From: a virus | DNA length: 25,703 nt | Virus record (IMG/VR): IMGVR_UViG_3300044712_002122 | Coordinates: 1 to 25,703 of that record | Reading direction: 5' to 3' (one strand) | Shown here: positions 12,083-20,528 of the stretch, one piece after another | How positions within the stretch are numbered: the first letter of the stretch is position 1 | Layout: each line of letters starts with the position of its first letter | The notes under the pieces: generated by a model | Databases searched by the model: none | Told to the model about the DNA's origin: nothing | What the model saw: the letters and a program-made list of their open reading frames with translations, nothing else | Made by a program: the position numbers and the translations under genes

Positions 12083-13329
12083 GATGGCTGCAACGGCTCT
12101 TCGGCATCGAGCAACGGGCGGCGCAGCTGACCGCGGAGCAGATCTACGCGCGCCTCGACGGCCTGGCCGACATGGCGAAGGCGGGCGTGTACGTGAGCGA
12201 CAAGACCGCGCTGCGGGTCTCCACGGTGCTCTCGTGCGTGCGCGTGATCTCCGAGGGCTGCGCCACGCCGGAGCTCCACGTCTACCGGGACAACGAGGAC
12301 GGGCGCCAGCAGCGCGCGACCAACATTCCGGAGTACCGGCTGCTCAATCGCCGGCCGAACGAGTGGCAGACCAGCTTCGAATGGCGTCGGATGATGACCA
12401 TTCATGCGGCGCTCGCCGGCACCGCGGTGTCGATCAAGGTGCGCGGAAACAACCGCCGCGTACGCGAACTGATTCCCGTGGAGCCCGGCCGGTGGACGCT
12501 CGAGCGCAACGGGCGCTACGACTGGGTGTACCGCTGCTACGACGAGTGGGGCCCGATAGGCACGTTCGCCCCGGAGGACGTCTTCACCCTGCACAACGTG
12601 CAATGGGAACTGATCCGGCGTCTGGATGTGGTGGATCTCGCGCGCGAGGCGATCGGTCTGGCGATTGCCGCGGAGAGTTCGCAGGCCAGGTTCCACCAGC
12701 AGTCGCTGCGGCCGTCGGGCATTTACTCGGTGGACGGGGCGCTCAGCACGGAGCAGTACGACCGGCTCGTCAAGCATCTGGACGAACGCTCGGGCGTGAC
12801 GAACACCGGAAAGCCGATGGTGCTGGACCGCGGCGGCAAGTTCTCGCCCACCACCATGACCGGCGTGGACGCGCAGCACATCGAAACGCGCGACCACCAG
12901 GTGGGGGAGATCTGCCGTGCGTTCGGCGTGTTCCCGATCATGGTCGGGCACGCGGACAAGACCGCCACGTTCGCTTCCTCCGAGGCGTTCTTCAGCGCGC
13001 ACCTCAAGCACACGCTCAAGCCCTGGCACCAGGCGTGGACGCAGCGCATCGACGAGACGCTGCTGGACGGCGCCGGCCCGCTCTACGCCGGCTTCGACAC
13101 GCGCTACCTCACGGCCGGCGCCATGAAGGATCGCGCGCAGTGGGCGCGGACCATGGTCGAGATGGGCATCTACACCCGCAACGAGCTGCGCGAGGAGGAG
13201 GGCAAGGATCCGCTGCCCGGCCTCGACGAGCCGCTCACGCCGCTGAACATGCAGGCCGGCGCTGCCGGCGGCACCCCTGACGACAAGGACGACCCCGATG
13301 CGAATCCGCAAACCGATCCCGCAGCTTGA
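12079..13329 (+). CDS. Portal protein, HK97 family, 416 aa
   Basis: The portal forms the dodecameric ring through which DNA enters and to which the tail connects. The start GTG at 12079 overlaps the terminase stop (GTGA). Family marks are 'AGVYVSDKTALRVSTVLSCV', 'RLLNRRPNEWQT', 'LIPVEPGRWTLE', 'EDVFTLHN' and 'QVGEICRAFGVFPIMVG'. The last ~25 residues are Asp/Pro-rich and lie over the first codons of the protease gene (32-base overlap), an arrangement often seen in this module. Confidence 0.95.
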   Translation: MRWLQRLFGIEQRAAQLTAEQIYARLDGLADMAKAGVYVSDKTALRVSTVLSCVRVISEGCATPELHVYRDNEDGRQQRATNIPEYRLLNRRPNEWQTSFEWRRMMTIHAALAGTAVSIKVRGNNRRVRELIPVEPGRWTLERNGRYDWVYRCYDEWGPIGTFAPEDVFTLHNVQWELIRRLDVVDLAREAIGLAIAAESSQARFHQQSLRPSGIYSVDGALSTEQYDRLVKHLDERSGVTNTGKPMVLDRGGKFSPTTMTGVDAQHIETRDHQVGEICRAFGVFPIMVGHADKTATFASSEAFFSAHLKHTLKPWHQAWTQRIDETLLDGAGPLYAGFDTRYLTAGAMKDRAQWARTMVEMGIYTRNELREEEGKDPLPGLDEPLTPLNMQAGAAGGTPDDKDDPDANPQTDPAA

Positions 13330-14002
13330 GTGTCGCGCCGCGCGCGAAGGCCGGCAGAGCATCGCCGTTCCGCTGCAGATCAAGGCCGCCAAGGACGACG
13401 GCACCGTCGAGGGCTACGGCTCCGTCTTCGGCGTCTCCGACGACTGGGGCGACGTCGTGGCCAAGGGCGCGTTCGTGGCCACGCTCGCCGCGCACAAGGT
13501 CGCCGGCACCATGCCCGCGATGCTCTGGCAGCACGACGCCGCGGAGCCCGTGGGCGTCTGGACCGACATGTCGGAGGACGACAACGGCCTGCGCGTGGTG
13601 GGCAAGCTCGCCGTCGAGACCACCCGCGGCCGCGACGTACACGCGCTCCTCAAGATGGGCGCGGTCACGGGTCTCTCGGTCGGCTTCGTCTCGAAGACCT
13701 GGAACTACGACAACGAGAAGGACATCCGCACGCTGCTCGAGGTGGACCTCTGGGAGGTGAGCCTGGTCACCTTCCCGGCCAACCGCGAGGCGCGCGTCAC
13801 CAACGTCAAGGCCGCGGCGGATCACATCGCGGTACCGAAAGATGCCGAGCGGATCCTGCGGGATGCGGGGTTCGCCAAGGCCGACGCGACGGCATTCGTG
13901 TCGCGCGTCATGCGGCTGGGAGAGGAGCGGCGAGAGGCCGCGCAATCGCTCGCGCACATGGACATGGCAGCCGCACGGCTGCTCTCCAACCTCAAACCCT
14001 GA
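13298..14002 (+). CDS. HK97-type prohead maturation protease (U35), 234 aa
   Basis: A serine protease that cleaves the N-terminal part of the major capsid protein in the prohead. The likely catalytic residues are His79 in 'MLWQHDAAEPVG', Ser127 in 'AVTGLSVGF' and a Glu at 'LLEVDLWEVSLVTFPAN' (Glu149 or Glu153). The N-terminal 'VEGYGSVFGVSDDWGDVVAKGAF' is typical of the family. The C-terminal ~50 residues (helical, 'LGEERREAAQSLAHMDMA') probably keep it in the prohead. The start lies 32 bases inside the portal gene, in another frame. Confidence 0.94.
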   Translation: MRIRKPIPQLECRAAREGRQSIAVPLQIKAAKDDGTVEGYGSVFGVSDDWGDVVAKGAFVATLAAHKVAGTMPAMLWQHDAAEPVGVWTDMSEDDNGLRVVGKLAVETTRGRDVHALLKMGAVTGLSVGFVSKTWNYDNEKDIRTLLEVDLWEVSLVTFPANREARVTNVKAAADHIAVPKDAERILRDAGFAKADATAFVSRVMRLGEERREAAQSLAHMDMAAARLLSNLKP

Positions 14003-14013
14003 AAGGCGAAACC

Positions 14014-15408
14014 ATGAAATCGATGCACAAGGACTTCGCGGCGTTCCGCAACAAGCTGGCCGCCGTCGCCGTGGCCGGCGCGCTGGGCCGCTACGAGAAG
14101 CGCGAGGCGCCCGAACTGAAGAAGATGGCCGAGACCCTGGAGGGCATCGGTCGCGCCTTCGAGGAGTACAAAAAGGCCAACGACCAGGCGCTCACCGAGA
14201 TCAAGGGCAAGGGCAGCGTCGACCCGCTGCTGCAGGAGAAGGCCGCCAAGATCGACGCCGAGCTGCAGCGCCTCGGCGAGATGAAGGCCGAGTACGAGCA
14301 GCTCATCACCCGCGCCGCGCGCCCGGGCCTCATCCACGACGCGCGCAAGGAAGAGCGCCTCTCGCAGGAAGAGGCCGAGTACAAGGCCGCGTTCTTCGCC
14401 TGGGTGCGGCAGCCCACCGAGCTGCGCTCTCTCCAGCGCGTGCAGGAAGCGCAGAAGAAGCTCCAGGCCAAGGCGAAGGCCACGGAAGACCTCGAGACCC
14501 GCGCCACGCAGACCGTCACCTCCACCGGCTCGGCCGGCGGCTTCGCGCTGCCCGAGGTGATCGAGCGCACCATCGTGCGGCTCTCGGTGGACATCTCCCC
14601 GATCCGGCAGATCTCCACCGTGCGCGCCGTGGGCAGCCCCGACTACAAGGAACTCTTCGACATCAACGGCGCCGCCTTCGAGTGGGTGGGCGAGGCGGGC
14701 ACCCGCAGCCAGACCAACACGCCGGATCTGGCCGAAGTGGCGCCGACGTTCGGCATGGCCTCGGCCAAGCCGCAGGCCTCCGAGGAGTCGCTCGACGACC
14801 TCTTCTTCGACGTCGAGCAGTGGCTCATCGAGAGCGCGGTCGAGGCGATCGCGCAGGGCGAGGGCGCCGCGTTCGTGAACGGCAACGGCACCAACCGCCC
14901 GACCGGCTTCCTTGCCGGCCCGACGCCGGTGACCACCGTGGACGCGTCGCGCGCCTTCGGCACGCTGCAGTACATCGCCTCCGGCCAGGCCGCGGCGATG
15001 CCGACCAGCGCGGACATCTTCTACGACGTGATCTACGCGCTGCGTGCCCGCTACCGCGCCAACGCCCGCTGGGTGACGAGCAAGCTCGTCCTGTCCTCGA
15101 TGCGCAAGTACAAGGACACCACCAACCAGTACCTCTGGCAGCCGAGCCTGGTCATGGGCCAGCCCGACACGTTCATGGGCTACCCGGTGACCGAGGCGGA
15201 GGACATGCCGGCGGTCGCGGCGAACGCGTTCTCGGTCGCCTTCGGTGACTTCCGTCAGGGCTACCTCATCGCCGACCGCGTCGGCATGCGCATGACCCGC
15301 GACGAGATCACCACGCCCGGCTTCGTGAAGTTCTACGTGCGCAAGCGCGTGGGCGGAAAGATCCGCAACAGCCAGGCCATCAAGCTGCTGAAGATCGCCG
15401 CGTCGTAA
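14014..15408 (+). CDS. Major capsid protein, HK97 fold with N-terminal scaffold (delta) domain, 464 aa
   Basis: The ATG at 14014 follows GAAAGG. Residues ~20-155 are charged and helical ('LKKMAETLEGIGRAFEEYKK', 'EKAAKIDAELQRLGEMKAEY'), the delta domain that acts as internal scaffold and is removed by the preceding protease. Cleavage likely falls before 'TSTGSAGGFALPEVIERTIV', as in related capsids; the exact site is not visible. The mature body has 'SPIRQISTVRAVGSPDYKEL', 'GTNRPTGFLAGP', 'ARWVTSKLVLSSMRKYKDTT', 'MGYPVTEAEDMP' and 'VAFGDFRQGYLIADRVGMRM', the classic order. A hairpin after the stop may reduce read-through to the next genes. Confidence 0.96.
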   Translation: MKSMHKDFAAFRNKLAAVAVAGALGRYEKREAPELKKMAETLEGIGRAFEEYKKANDQALTEIKGKGSVDPLLQEKAAKIDAELQRLGEMKAEYEQLITRAARPGLIHDARKEERLSQEEAEYKAAFFAWVRQPTELRSLQRVQEAQKKLQAKAKATEDLETRATQTVTSTGSAGGFALPEVIERTIVRLSVDISPIRQISTVRAVGSPDYKELFDINGAAFEWVGEAGTRSQTNTPDLAEVAPTFGMASAKPQASEESLDDLFFDVEQWLIESAVEAIAQGEGAAFVNGNGTNRPTGFLAGPTPVTTVDASRAFGTLQYIASGQAAAMPTSADIFYDVIYALRARYRANARWVTSKLVLSSMRKYKDTTNQYLWQPSLVMGQPDTFMGYPVTEAEDMPAVAANAFSVAFGDFRQGYLIADRVGMRMTRDEITTPGFVKFYVRKRVGGKIRNSQAIKLLKIAAS

Positions 15409-15429
15409 CAGCGCTGCCCGCGCTGCTTC

Positions 15430-15453
15430 AAGCCGCCCCTCGCGGGGCGGCTT
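15430..15453 (+). terminator. Hairpin (attenuator-like) after the major capsid gene
   Basis: AAGCCGCCCC (15430-15439) pairs perfectly with GGGGCGGCTT (15444-15453) over a TCGC loop. No T-run follows, so it would act as a weak terminator, attenuator or 3' stabiliser of the capsid message. A second small hairpin GCGGC-ctta-GCCGC (15463-15476) lies just ahead of the next ribosome site. Confidence 0.6.
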
Positions 15454-15491
15454 CTGACAGCGAGGCGGCCTTAGCCGCGAGGAGAACGGCA

Positions 15492-15671
15492 ATGCGTGTA
15501 CGCGTGAAGGAAGGGTGCTCGGTGGGGGTGGACGGAACCTTCCACCCGAGCGGGGCGGAGGTGGTGCTGTCGGCGCACGAGGTGGTCAAGCACCTCGCGT
15601 CGCTGGAGCCCGCGGACGACAAGGCCGAGGCGTTCTTCGCCGCGGCCGCCGATGAGGGAGGTGCGGCATGA
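15492..15671 (+). CDS. Small virion-region protein, 59 aa
   Basis: An ATG at 15492 with a GAGGAG ribosome site (15478-15483) opens a 59-codon frame whose stop overlaps the next ATG (ATGA). Residues 1-~38 form a beta-rich unit ('[20 protein letters not shown]', '[17 protein letters not shown]') and the rest is an Ala/Glu-rich helix. This resembles small proteins found directly after the capsid gene in many phages. They have a short beta domain with a 'G-x-x-(Y/F)-x-P-G' core, and I know no function for them. A head-associated role is inferred from position. Confidence 0.7.
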   Translation: MRVRVKEGCSVGVDGTFHPSGAEVVLSAHEVVKHLASLEPADDKAEAFFAAAADEGGAA

Positions 15672-16372
15672 ACGGCATCAACGAGCGCGGCAACGCGCAC
15701 AACGGCCTGGGCGCCGCGGTGTTGGCCGGGGCCGCGCTGGCGGAGAGGATGCCCGCGCCACGCTTCGCCTTCGACGTCGAATGCCTGCGCCCGCGCGCGT
15801 TCGAGTCCGGCGTGTACGACCGGCTGCGCGGCGTGCGCGAGGGAATTGCCCTCCTGCCGGTGGAGGATCCCGACCGCGCCATGCGCCTCAACGCGCTGGA
15901 TGCGCAGATCCGCGCCGTGTGCGAGACGCCCTGGCACGAGCGCTACCTCAACACGGTGCTCACCGCCGGGAAGAACGACCTGCTCGACAAGTACTTCGCG
16001 GGCAGCGCGTACACCGCGGCCTGGTTCGTGGGCCTCATCAGCTCGGTGAGCTATTCGGCGATCGCCGCCGGCGACACCATGGCGTCGCACTCCGGCTGGA
16101 CCGAGGCGGGCCCCACCAACGCGCCCAACTATTCGCAGGGCACGCGGCCGGCGCTGTCGTTCTCGGCCGCGGCGGCCGGCAGCAAGGCCACGAGCGCGGC
16201 CAGCGCCTTCAGCATCACCGCCACCGGCACGGTGAAGGGCGCGTTCGTGGCGAGCAACAGCACCAAGGACGGCACCACGGGCATCGCGTACTCGGCGGGG
16301 CTCTTCTCCGGCGGCGACCGCGCCGTCATCAACGGCGACACGCTCAACGTCACCGGCACCTGGAGCGTCTGA
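15668..16372 (+). CDS. Putative virion structural protein (possible capsid decoration), 234 aa
   Basis: The N-terminal ~100 residues are helical. The C-terminal part, from '[20 protein letters not shown]' onward, is Ser/Thr/Ala/Gly-rich and beta-like: '[20 protein letters not shown]', '[17 protein letters not shown]', '[20 protein letters not shown]', '[20 protein letters not shown]'. I recognise this C-terminal pattern in unannotated virion-region genes of related phages. The fold looks like a single beta-sandwich exposed on a surface, so decoration of the capsid is a reasonable guess, not shown. ATG overlaps the previous stop. Confidence 0.72.
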   Translation: MNGINERGNAHNGLGAAVLAGAALAERMPAPRFAFDVECLRPRAFESGVYDRLRGVREGIALLPVEDPDRAMRLNALDAQIRAVCETPWHERYLNTVLTAGKNDLLDKYFAGSAYTAAWFVGLISSVSYSAIAAGDTMASHSGWTEAGPTNAPNYSQGTRPALSFSAAAAGSKATSAASAFSITATGTVKGAFVASNSTKDGTTGIAYSAGLFSGGDRAVINGDTLNVTGTWSV

Positions 16373-16857
16373 TGCTCACCCTCGCGCAGCTGCAGACGCT
16401 CAAGGCCGACATCGTCGCCGACCCGGTGCTCGCGGCCATCCCGAACACGCCGGACGGCGCGTTCGCGGTGGCCGACGCGTACAACCTCGCGGCCTCGCCG
16501 GCGTTCATCGTCTGGAAGACCAACGTCACCGCCGCCGAGATCATGCAGAACGGCTTCAACTGGACCCGCGTCGACAACCTGGCCGTCGGCAAGGCGCGGA
16601 TCTGGGAGTGGATGTTCCAGTTCGGGTACATCGACGCCTCGAAGCCGAACGTGCGCGCCGGCATCGACCAGGTGTGGCAGGGCACCGCGGCCGACCTCGC
16701 CGTGCGTGACGCGGTGTACGTGCACTGCAAGCGCGCCGCCACGCGGGCGGAGAAGCTCTTCGCCACCGGCACCGGCACCGAGGCGGCGCCGGCCACCATG
16801 ACCGTCGAGGGCCGCCTGACGTACCAGGACGTGCTCGACGCGCGGGCGCTGCCGTAG
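16372..16857 (+). CDS. Conserved phage protein in the head region, 161 aa
   Basis: The start ATG overlaps the previous stop (TGATG). The protein begins '[20 protein letters not shown]' and continues with 'AAIPNTPDGAFAVADAYNLA', 'FIVWKTNVTAAEIMQNGFNW', 'VDNLAVGKARIWEWMFQFG', 'VRAGIDQVWQGTAADLAVRD' and 'VHCKRAATRAEKLF'. The whole pattern is familiar from a conserved family in phages of GC-rich proteobacteria, always between the capsid and connector genes. Function unknown. The long helical N-terminal half and the conserved Cys in 'HCKR' are its main visible features. Confidence 0.75.
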   Translation: MLTLAQLQTLKADIVADPVLAAIPNTPDGAFAVADAYNLAASPAFIVWKTNVTAAEIMQNGFNWTRVDNLAVGKARIWEWMFQFGYIDASKPNVRAGIDQVWQGTAADLAVRDAVYVHCKRAATRAEKLFATGTGTEAAPATMTVEGRLTYQDVLDARALP

Positions 16858-16875
16858 GGCGCCGGGGAGTAAGCC

Positions 16876-17397
16876 ATGGCCGACATCAAGATCAAGTACC
16901 CGGCGAGCAGCGCGAACACCGTCGCGCTGACGATCAGCCTCGCCAGCCTGGCGAGCTCCACGACGCGGCTCGGCGGCCGCGAGTCGACCGCGGTGGACAA
17001 CACCACCAACGTCGACCTCGACCACCTGCTCTCCGGCAAGATCCGCGTGGGCACGAGCCCCACGGCGAGCAAGCTGATCGAGGTGTGGGCCTACGCGCCG
17101 ATCAGCATCGCCGGCGGCACGCCGGTGTATCCGGATGTGCTCGACGGCACGGACTCCGACGAGACCCTCACCTCGGAGAACGTCAAGAACAGCGCGCTGC
17201 GCCTGGTGTGGTCCACGCTGACTGACAGCACCAGCGACCGCGACTACTTCATCCCGCCGACCAGCATCGCCGCGCTCTTCGGCGAGCTGCCGCCGTACTG
17301 GGGCATTTTCGTCACGCACGACACCGGCGTGGCGCTCAACAGCACGGGCGGCAACCACGCGCTGCATTACCACCGCGTGCAGCGGCAGAGCGTGTAA
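16876..17397 (+). CDS. Conserved virion-region protein, 173 aa
   Basis: The ATG at 16876 follows GGGGAG. The protein is beta-rich throughout: 'IKYPASSANTVALTISLASL', 'STAVDNTTNVDLDHLLSGKI', 'TASKLIEVWAYAPISIAGGT', 'GTDSDETLTSENVKNSALRL' and 'YFIPPTSIAALFGELPPYWG'. It ends in 'HALHYHRVQRQSV'. It travels with the two genes before it in related phages. A structural role in the head surface or neck is inferred from location and from its small, Ser/Thr-rich beta character. No catalytic motif is seen. Confidence 0.72.
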   Translation: MADIKIKYPASSANTVALTISLASLASSTTRLGGRESTAVDNTTNVDLDHLLSGKIRVGTSPTASKLIEVWAYAPISIAGGTPVYPDVLDGTDSDETLTSENVKNSALRLVWSTLTDSTSDRDYFIPPTSIAALFGELPPYWGIFVTHDTGVALNSTGGNHALHYHRVQRQSV

Positions 17398-17409
17398 GGG
17401 GCGCGGGGC

Positions 17410-18783
17410 GTGGCGGATTTCCTGGCGCGGAGGTGGAGGCAGCAGCCGCAGGGTGCTGTCGAGCCCGACTGGTCGAACCCTCTGACGCGAGGGTTGATCT
17501 ATCTCGACCATGCGCCGATGGGGTATCGCTCCGCATTCTCGCGGGTGAGCGGCGCGTCCTGGGTCAACATCGGAGCGGGTGGCGTTGTCCAGGGCGCGGT
17601 TGGCCGCAGGGCGTTTCTCAGCACCAACGACAACCGCACGCAGTTGGAGTTCTCGGGGTCGAACCTATCGACGCTGCTCGCTGGGCAGGCTGCCACGCTT
17701 GCGCATTTCGTCTACTTCCCGCTAGGCAACTCGGTTAATCACGGTTTCTCGAGGTTTGGATCGTCTGGTGAGCTGAGCCATTACGGCTTTTCGGGGACGA
17801 TGTATATCGACGCGTTCCGCACCTCGCGGGAAAGCTTCGCAGTCCCCAATGAGGTGTTCGCGCGGCCGCACGTCGTCTCGATCGCCCACGGCTTCCGGTG
17901 GCGCGCCTATGCCGGCGGCGTGATGCGTCACGACACCACGGCGTCGTGGGGGCTGTACTCGACGCCTATTCTGTACGGCAACACCAGTGCGGCCGCGGCC
18001 CACACTGGAATGAACGAGTGGGTGTTCGGGTCGGCGATCTGGGCGCGGGAGCTTTCGCCGTCGGAGAACCAGGCGCTGGATGAGAACTTCAACCAGATCT
18101 TCCGTCCCCGCCGCACCATCACCTACAGCCTGCCGTCGAGCGGCGCCACTTACAACGAAGGCGTCACCGAAACCGCTGCGGCCAATGACAGCGTCGCGTC
18201 CGCCGCGGTGTTCCCGCGAGCGGTCACCGAGAGCGGCTCGGCCGCTGACACCGTCAACGCCACCTGCGTCTTCACCCGCGCGATCGCGGAGTCGGCCTCC
18301 GCGGCGGACAGCGTGGCATCCGGCGCCGGCGTGTACGCCGTGAGCGTGAGCGAAGCCGCGAGCGCGGCTGACACGGTCGCCTCGCTCGCCGTGCTCGCCG
18401 GCGTACTGACCGAGGCTGGTGCAGCGGCCGATACGGTCAACGCCACGCGCGTGGGCACCAGCAGCATCACCGAGACCGCTGGGGCGGCTGATGCCGTGGC
18501 TGCCGGCGCCAACATCTACGCGGTGAGCGTGAGCGAGGCCGCCAGCGCCACGGACAGCGTCGCCACGCTCGCGGTGCTCACCGGCTCGGTGGCCGAGAGC
18601 GCCGCGGCCGCCGACGCCGTCGTGGCGCAGCTCGTGGCGCAGAGCGCCATCGTGGAGACCGGCCTCGCGCTTGATCTCATGGCCGCGAGCGGCGGCATCG
18701 TGATCTCCAACATCTTCCGCGCGGCCGTCAACGACGCGCTCGCCTTCCGCTGCGTGTGCTCCGACCAGGAGCTTGCGGCATGA
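17410..18783 (+). CDS. LamG/ConA-like virion protein with tandem ~20-residue repeats, 457 aa
   Basis: The start is the GTG at 17410 after GGGGCGCGGG. Residues ~20-235 look like a concanavalin-like (LamG) jelly roll: 'DWSNPLTRGLIYLDHAPMGY', 'TLAHFVYFPLGNSVNHGF', 'HVVSIAHGFRWRAYAGGVMR', then 'GMNEWVFGSAIWARELSPSE' and 'QALDENFNQIFRPRR', which is the usual end of such domains in phage proteins. From residue ~252 eight repeats of the form '(V/I)-x-E-x-x-x-A-x-D-x-V-x-A' follow. The C-terminal ~35 residues are unique and end in 'CVCSDQELAA'. The base composition of the lectin part (17410-18130) is visibly less GC-rich than its neighbours. Sugar or host-surface binding at the head or neck is inferred. 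Confidence 0.75.
   Translation: MADFLARRWRQQPQGAVEPDWSNPLTRGLIYLDHAPMGYRSAFSRVSGASWVNIGAGGVVQGAVGRRAFLSTNDNRTQLEFSGSNLSTLLAGQAATLAHFVYFPLGNSVNHGFSRFGSSGELSHYGFSGTMYIDAFRTSRESFAVPNEVFARPHVVSIAHGFRWRAYAGGVMRHDTTASWGLYSTPILYGNTSAAAAHTGMNEWVFGSAIWARELSPSENQALDENFNQIFRPRRTITYSLPSSGATYNEGVTETAAANDSVASAAVFPRAVTESGSAADTVNATCVFTRAIAESASAADSVASGAGVYAVSVSEAASAADTVASLAVLAGVLTEAGAAADTVNATRVGTSSITETAGAADAVAAGANIYAVSVSEAASATDSVATLAVLTGSVAESAAAADAVVAQLVAQSAIVETGLALDLMAASGGIVISNIFRAAVNDALAFRCVCSDQELAA
18163..18680 (+). repeat. Protein-coding tandem repeat, eight units of ~60 bases
   Basis: Units of 20-21 codons with the consensus (V/I/L)-x-E-(S/T/A)-x-x-A-x-D-x-V-x-A-x-x-V, spanning residues ~252-415, with a partial ninth. 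Units 3-4 and 6-7 are closer to each other (both contain 'YAVSVSEAASA') than to the rest, which suggests that a two- or three-unit block was duplicated. Such stretches expand and contract by recombination. Confidence 0.75.
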
Positions 18784-19073
18784 ACGCGTACAAGGTGGGC
18801 GCCAGCGTGCGCTGCTCGGGCGCCTTCACCAACGAGGCCGGCGACCCGGTGGACCCGACCACCATCACGTTCCGCGTGCGCAAGCCGGACGGCGCGGTCA
18901 CCGTGTACGTGTACGGCACCGATGCCCAGCTGGTGAAGGACGGCGTCGGTGCGTACCACGTCGACCTCGCCGCCACGCTCGCCGGCCGCTGGGCGTACCG
19001 CTTCGAAGGCACGGGCGCGGCGCCCTCGGCCGACGAGTCGCTCTTCCTCGTTGAAGCATCGAGGGTGCTCTGA
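18780..19073 (+). CDS. Small Ig-like virion protein, 97 aa
   Basis: The ATG at 18780 overlaps the preceding stop (ATGA) and is chosen over an in-frame ATG at 18756, which lies inside the repeat protein. The protein has a beta-sandwich pattern: 'VGASVRCSGAFTNEAGDPVD', 'TITFRVRKPDGAVTVYVYGT', 'GVGAYHVDLAATLAGRWAYR', 'FEGTG', as seen in bacterial Ig-like and adhesin-type phage domains. Its place beside the LamG-like gene suggests that the two are a functional pair, for example a surface module on the head. Function unproven. Confidence 0.7.
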   Translation: MNAYKVGASVRCSGAFTNEAGDPVDPTTITFRVRKPDGAVTVYVYGTDAQLVKDGVGAYHVDLAATLAGRWAYRFEGTGAAPSADESLFLVEASRVL

Positions 19074-19657
19074 TGCAGCTCGAACTCAACACGCCGCCCG
19101 CCGACGAGCCGATCGCCGTGGCCGAGGCGCGCGACTTCTGTCGCGTGACCGGCACGTCCGAGGACGCCACGCTGCTCGCACTCATCGGCGCGGCGCGGCG
19201 CCTGTGCGAGCAGAAGACTGGCCGGCAGCTCGTCACGCAGACCTGGAACATCTGGTACGACAGCTTTGCCGAGGCGGACCCGCGGTGCCGTGGCGAGATC
19301 TGGCTGCCGCGCTCGCCGATCCAGTCGGTGGCGTACGTGAAGTACTTCGACGCGGCCGGCGTGCAGCAGACCTGGTCGAGCGCCAACTACCAGCTCGCCA
19401 AGGGCATGCACCCGCGCCTGGCGCCGGTGTCGGGCGTCTCGTGGCCCACCACGTACGACCGGCTGCAGGCCGTGGAGATCCAGGTGGTGTGCGGCTACGG
19501 CGCGCCGGAAGACGTGCCCGAGGACCTGCGCCTGTGGATGCAGGCGCACGTCTCCACTTGGTTCGACAACCGCGCCACCGGTGCGGAGCGGCAGCTGCAC
19601 CCCGTCAGCCACTTCGACGGTCTGCTCGACCGCGAGTCGCTCGTGGTGCTGGGGTAG
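19073..19657 (+). CDS. Head-tail connector (phiE125 gp8 / HK97 gp6-like), 194 aa
   Basis: This protein joins the portal ring to the neck. Marks of the family are 'PIAVAEARDFCRVTGTSEDA', 'LLALIGAARRLCEQKTGRQL', 'QTWNIWYDSFAE' and the later 'VEIQVVCGYGAPEDVPEDLR', followed by 'WMQAHVSTWFDNR'. It starts in a TGATG overlap with the Ig-like gene and lies in the usual order before the head closure protein. The size matches the phiE125 gp8 family (about 190-200 residues). Confidence 0.9.
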   Translation: MQLELNTPPADEPIAVAEARDFCRVTGTSEDATLLALIGAARRLCEQKTGRQLVTQTWNIWYDSFAEADPRCRGEIWLPRSPIQSVAYVKYFDAAGVQQTWSSANYQLAKGMHPRLAPVSGVSWPTTYDRLQAVEIQVVCGYGAPEDVPEDLRLWMQAHVSTWFDNRATGAERQLHPVSHFDGLLDRESLVVLG

Positions 19658-19659
19658 CC

Positions 19660-19986
19660 ATGCAGGCCGGTAGCCTCCGCGATTACGTGACCATCCAGCA
19701 GCCCGGCACCGCGCGCTCCGGCACCGGCGCGGCCGCGCCCGTATGGACCACGTACGCCGCGGTGTGGGCGCGCATCCGGCCGCTTACCATGCGGGAGCGC
19801 GTGAACGGCGCGCAGCTCGCCCCAGAGGTGGACACCGAGATCGAGATCCGCTGGCTCGCCGGCGTCACCGCCGGCATGCGCGTGGTGGCGGGCAGCGAGG
19901 TGTACGGCATCGATGGCGCCGAGGATCCGGAGCGCAAGCGCCAGCGGCTGGTGCTGCGGTGTGTGAAGGGGCGGCCTGGTGAGTGA
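19660..19986 (+). CDS. Head closure protein (SPP1 gp16 / phage_H_T_join type), 108 aa
   Basis: The ATG at 19660 is two bases beyond the connector stop. The start 'MQAGSLRDYVTIQQPGTARS', then 'WTTYAAVWARIRPLTMRERV', 'DTEIEIRWLAGVTAGMRVVA' and 'VYGIDGAEDPERKRQRLVLR' are classic for this short beta-barrel family. It plugs the DNA exit of the filled head and is the docking site for the tail. It overlaps the next gene by eight bases. The longer frame open upstream is the shadow of the connector gene. Confidence 0.9.
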   Translation: MQAGSLRDYVTIQQPGTARSGTGAAAPVWTTYAAVWARIRPLTMRERVNGAQLAPEVDTEIEIRWLAGVTAGMRVVAGSEVYGIDGAEDPERKRQRLVLRCVKGRPGE

Positions 19987-20512
19987 GCTGAAGTACATCG
20001 AGGGCCTCACTGAGCTGCGCGAGGCGATGCTGCAGTTGCCCAAGCGCCTCGACCGGCGGGTGCTCAACGCCTCGCTCATGGCGGGCGCGCGCCTCATCGC
20101 CGGCGCCGCGCGCGGTCTCGCGCCGGAGCTCCAGCCGTACGAGAACGGCAAGCTGGATCCGCGGCGCCGCCCTGGCACCCTCCGGCGCAACATCACCGCG
20201 CGGCCCATCCGCCCGCGGCCCGGGGCGAGCGCGACCGTGGGAGTGTATGTGCGCAAGCTCTCCAGGCGCTCGCTCGAGCGTTTCAAAAACCAGCAGTGGC
20301 GGCGCGGGCAGCAAATGCGCGGCGCGGACAACCCGAACGATCCGTTCTACTGGCGCTTCGTGGAGTTTGGCACTCGCAAGATGGCCGCGCGGCCGTTCCT
20401 GCGGCCGGCATTCCAGCTGGGCAAGGACGCGGCCATCGACCTCTTCCGCCAGCGCATGACGCAGCGCCTCGTGGTCGAGGCCCGCAAGCTCAACAAGGGG
20501 CCGAAGCGATGA
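19979..20512 (+). CDS. HK97 gp10-type tail completion/neck protein, 177 aa
   Basis: The start is the GTG at 19979, in an eight-base overlap with the previous gene. The N-terminus 'ELKYIEGLTELREAMLQLPK' followed by 'RVLNASLMAGARLIAGAARG' and the later 'DPFYWRFVEFGTRKMAARPF', 'LRPAFQ' form the signature of HK97-gp10-like proteins. Residues ~60-105 are Arg-rich and unusually long. The protein functions in joining tail to head. A 16-base gap separates it from the next gene. Confidence 0.9.
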   Translation: MSELKYIEGLTELREAMLQLPKRLDRRVLNASLMAGARLIAGAARGLAPELQPYENGKLDPRRRPGTLRRNITARPIRPRPGASATVGVYVRKLSRRSLERFKNQQWRRGQQMRGADNPNDPFYWRFVEFGTRKMAARPFLRPAFQLGKDAAIDLFRQRMTQRLVVEARKLNKGPKR

Positions 20513-20528
20513 ACGAGGCCTCACGACC

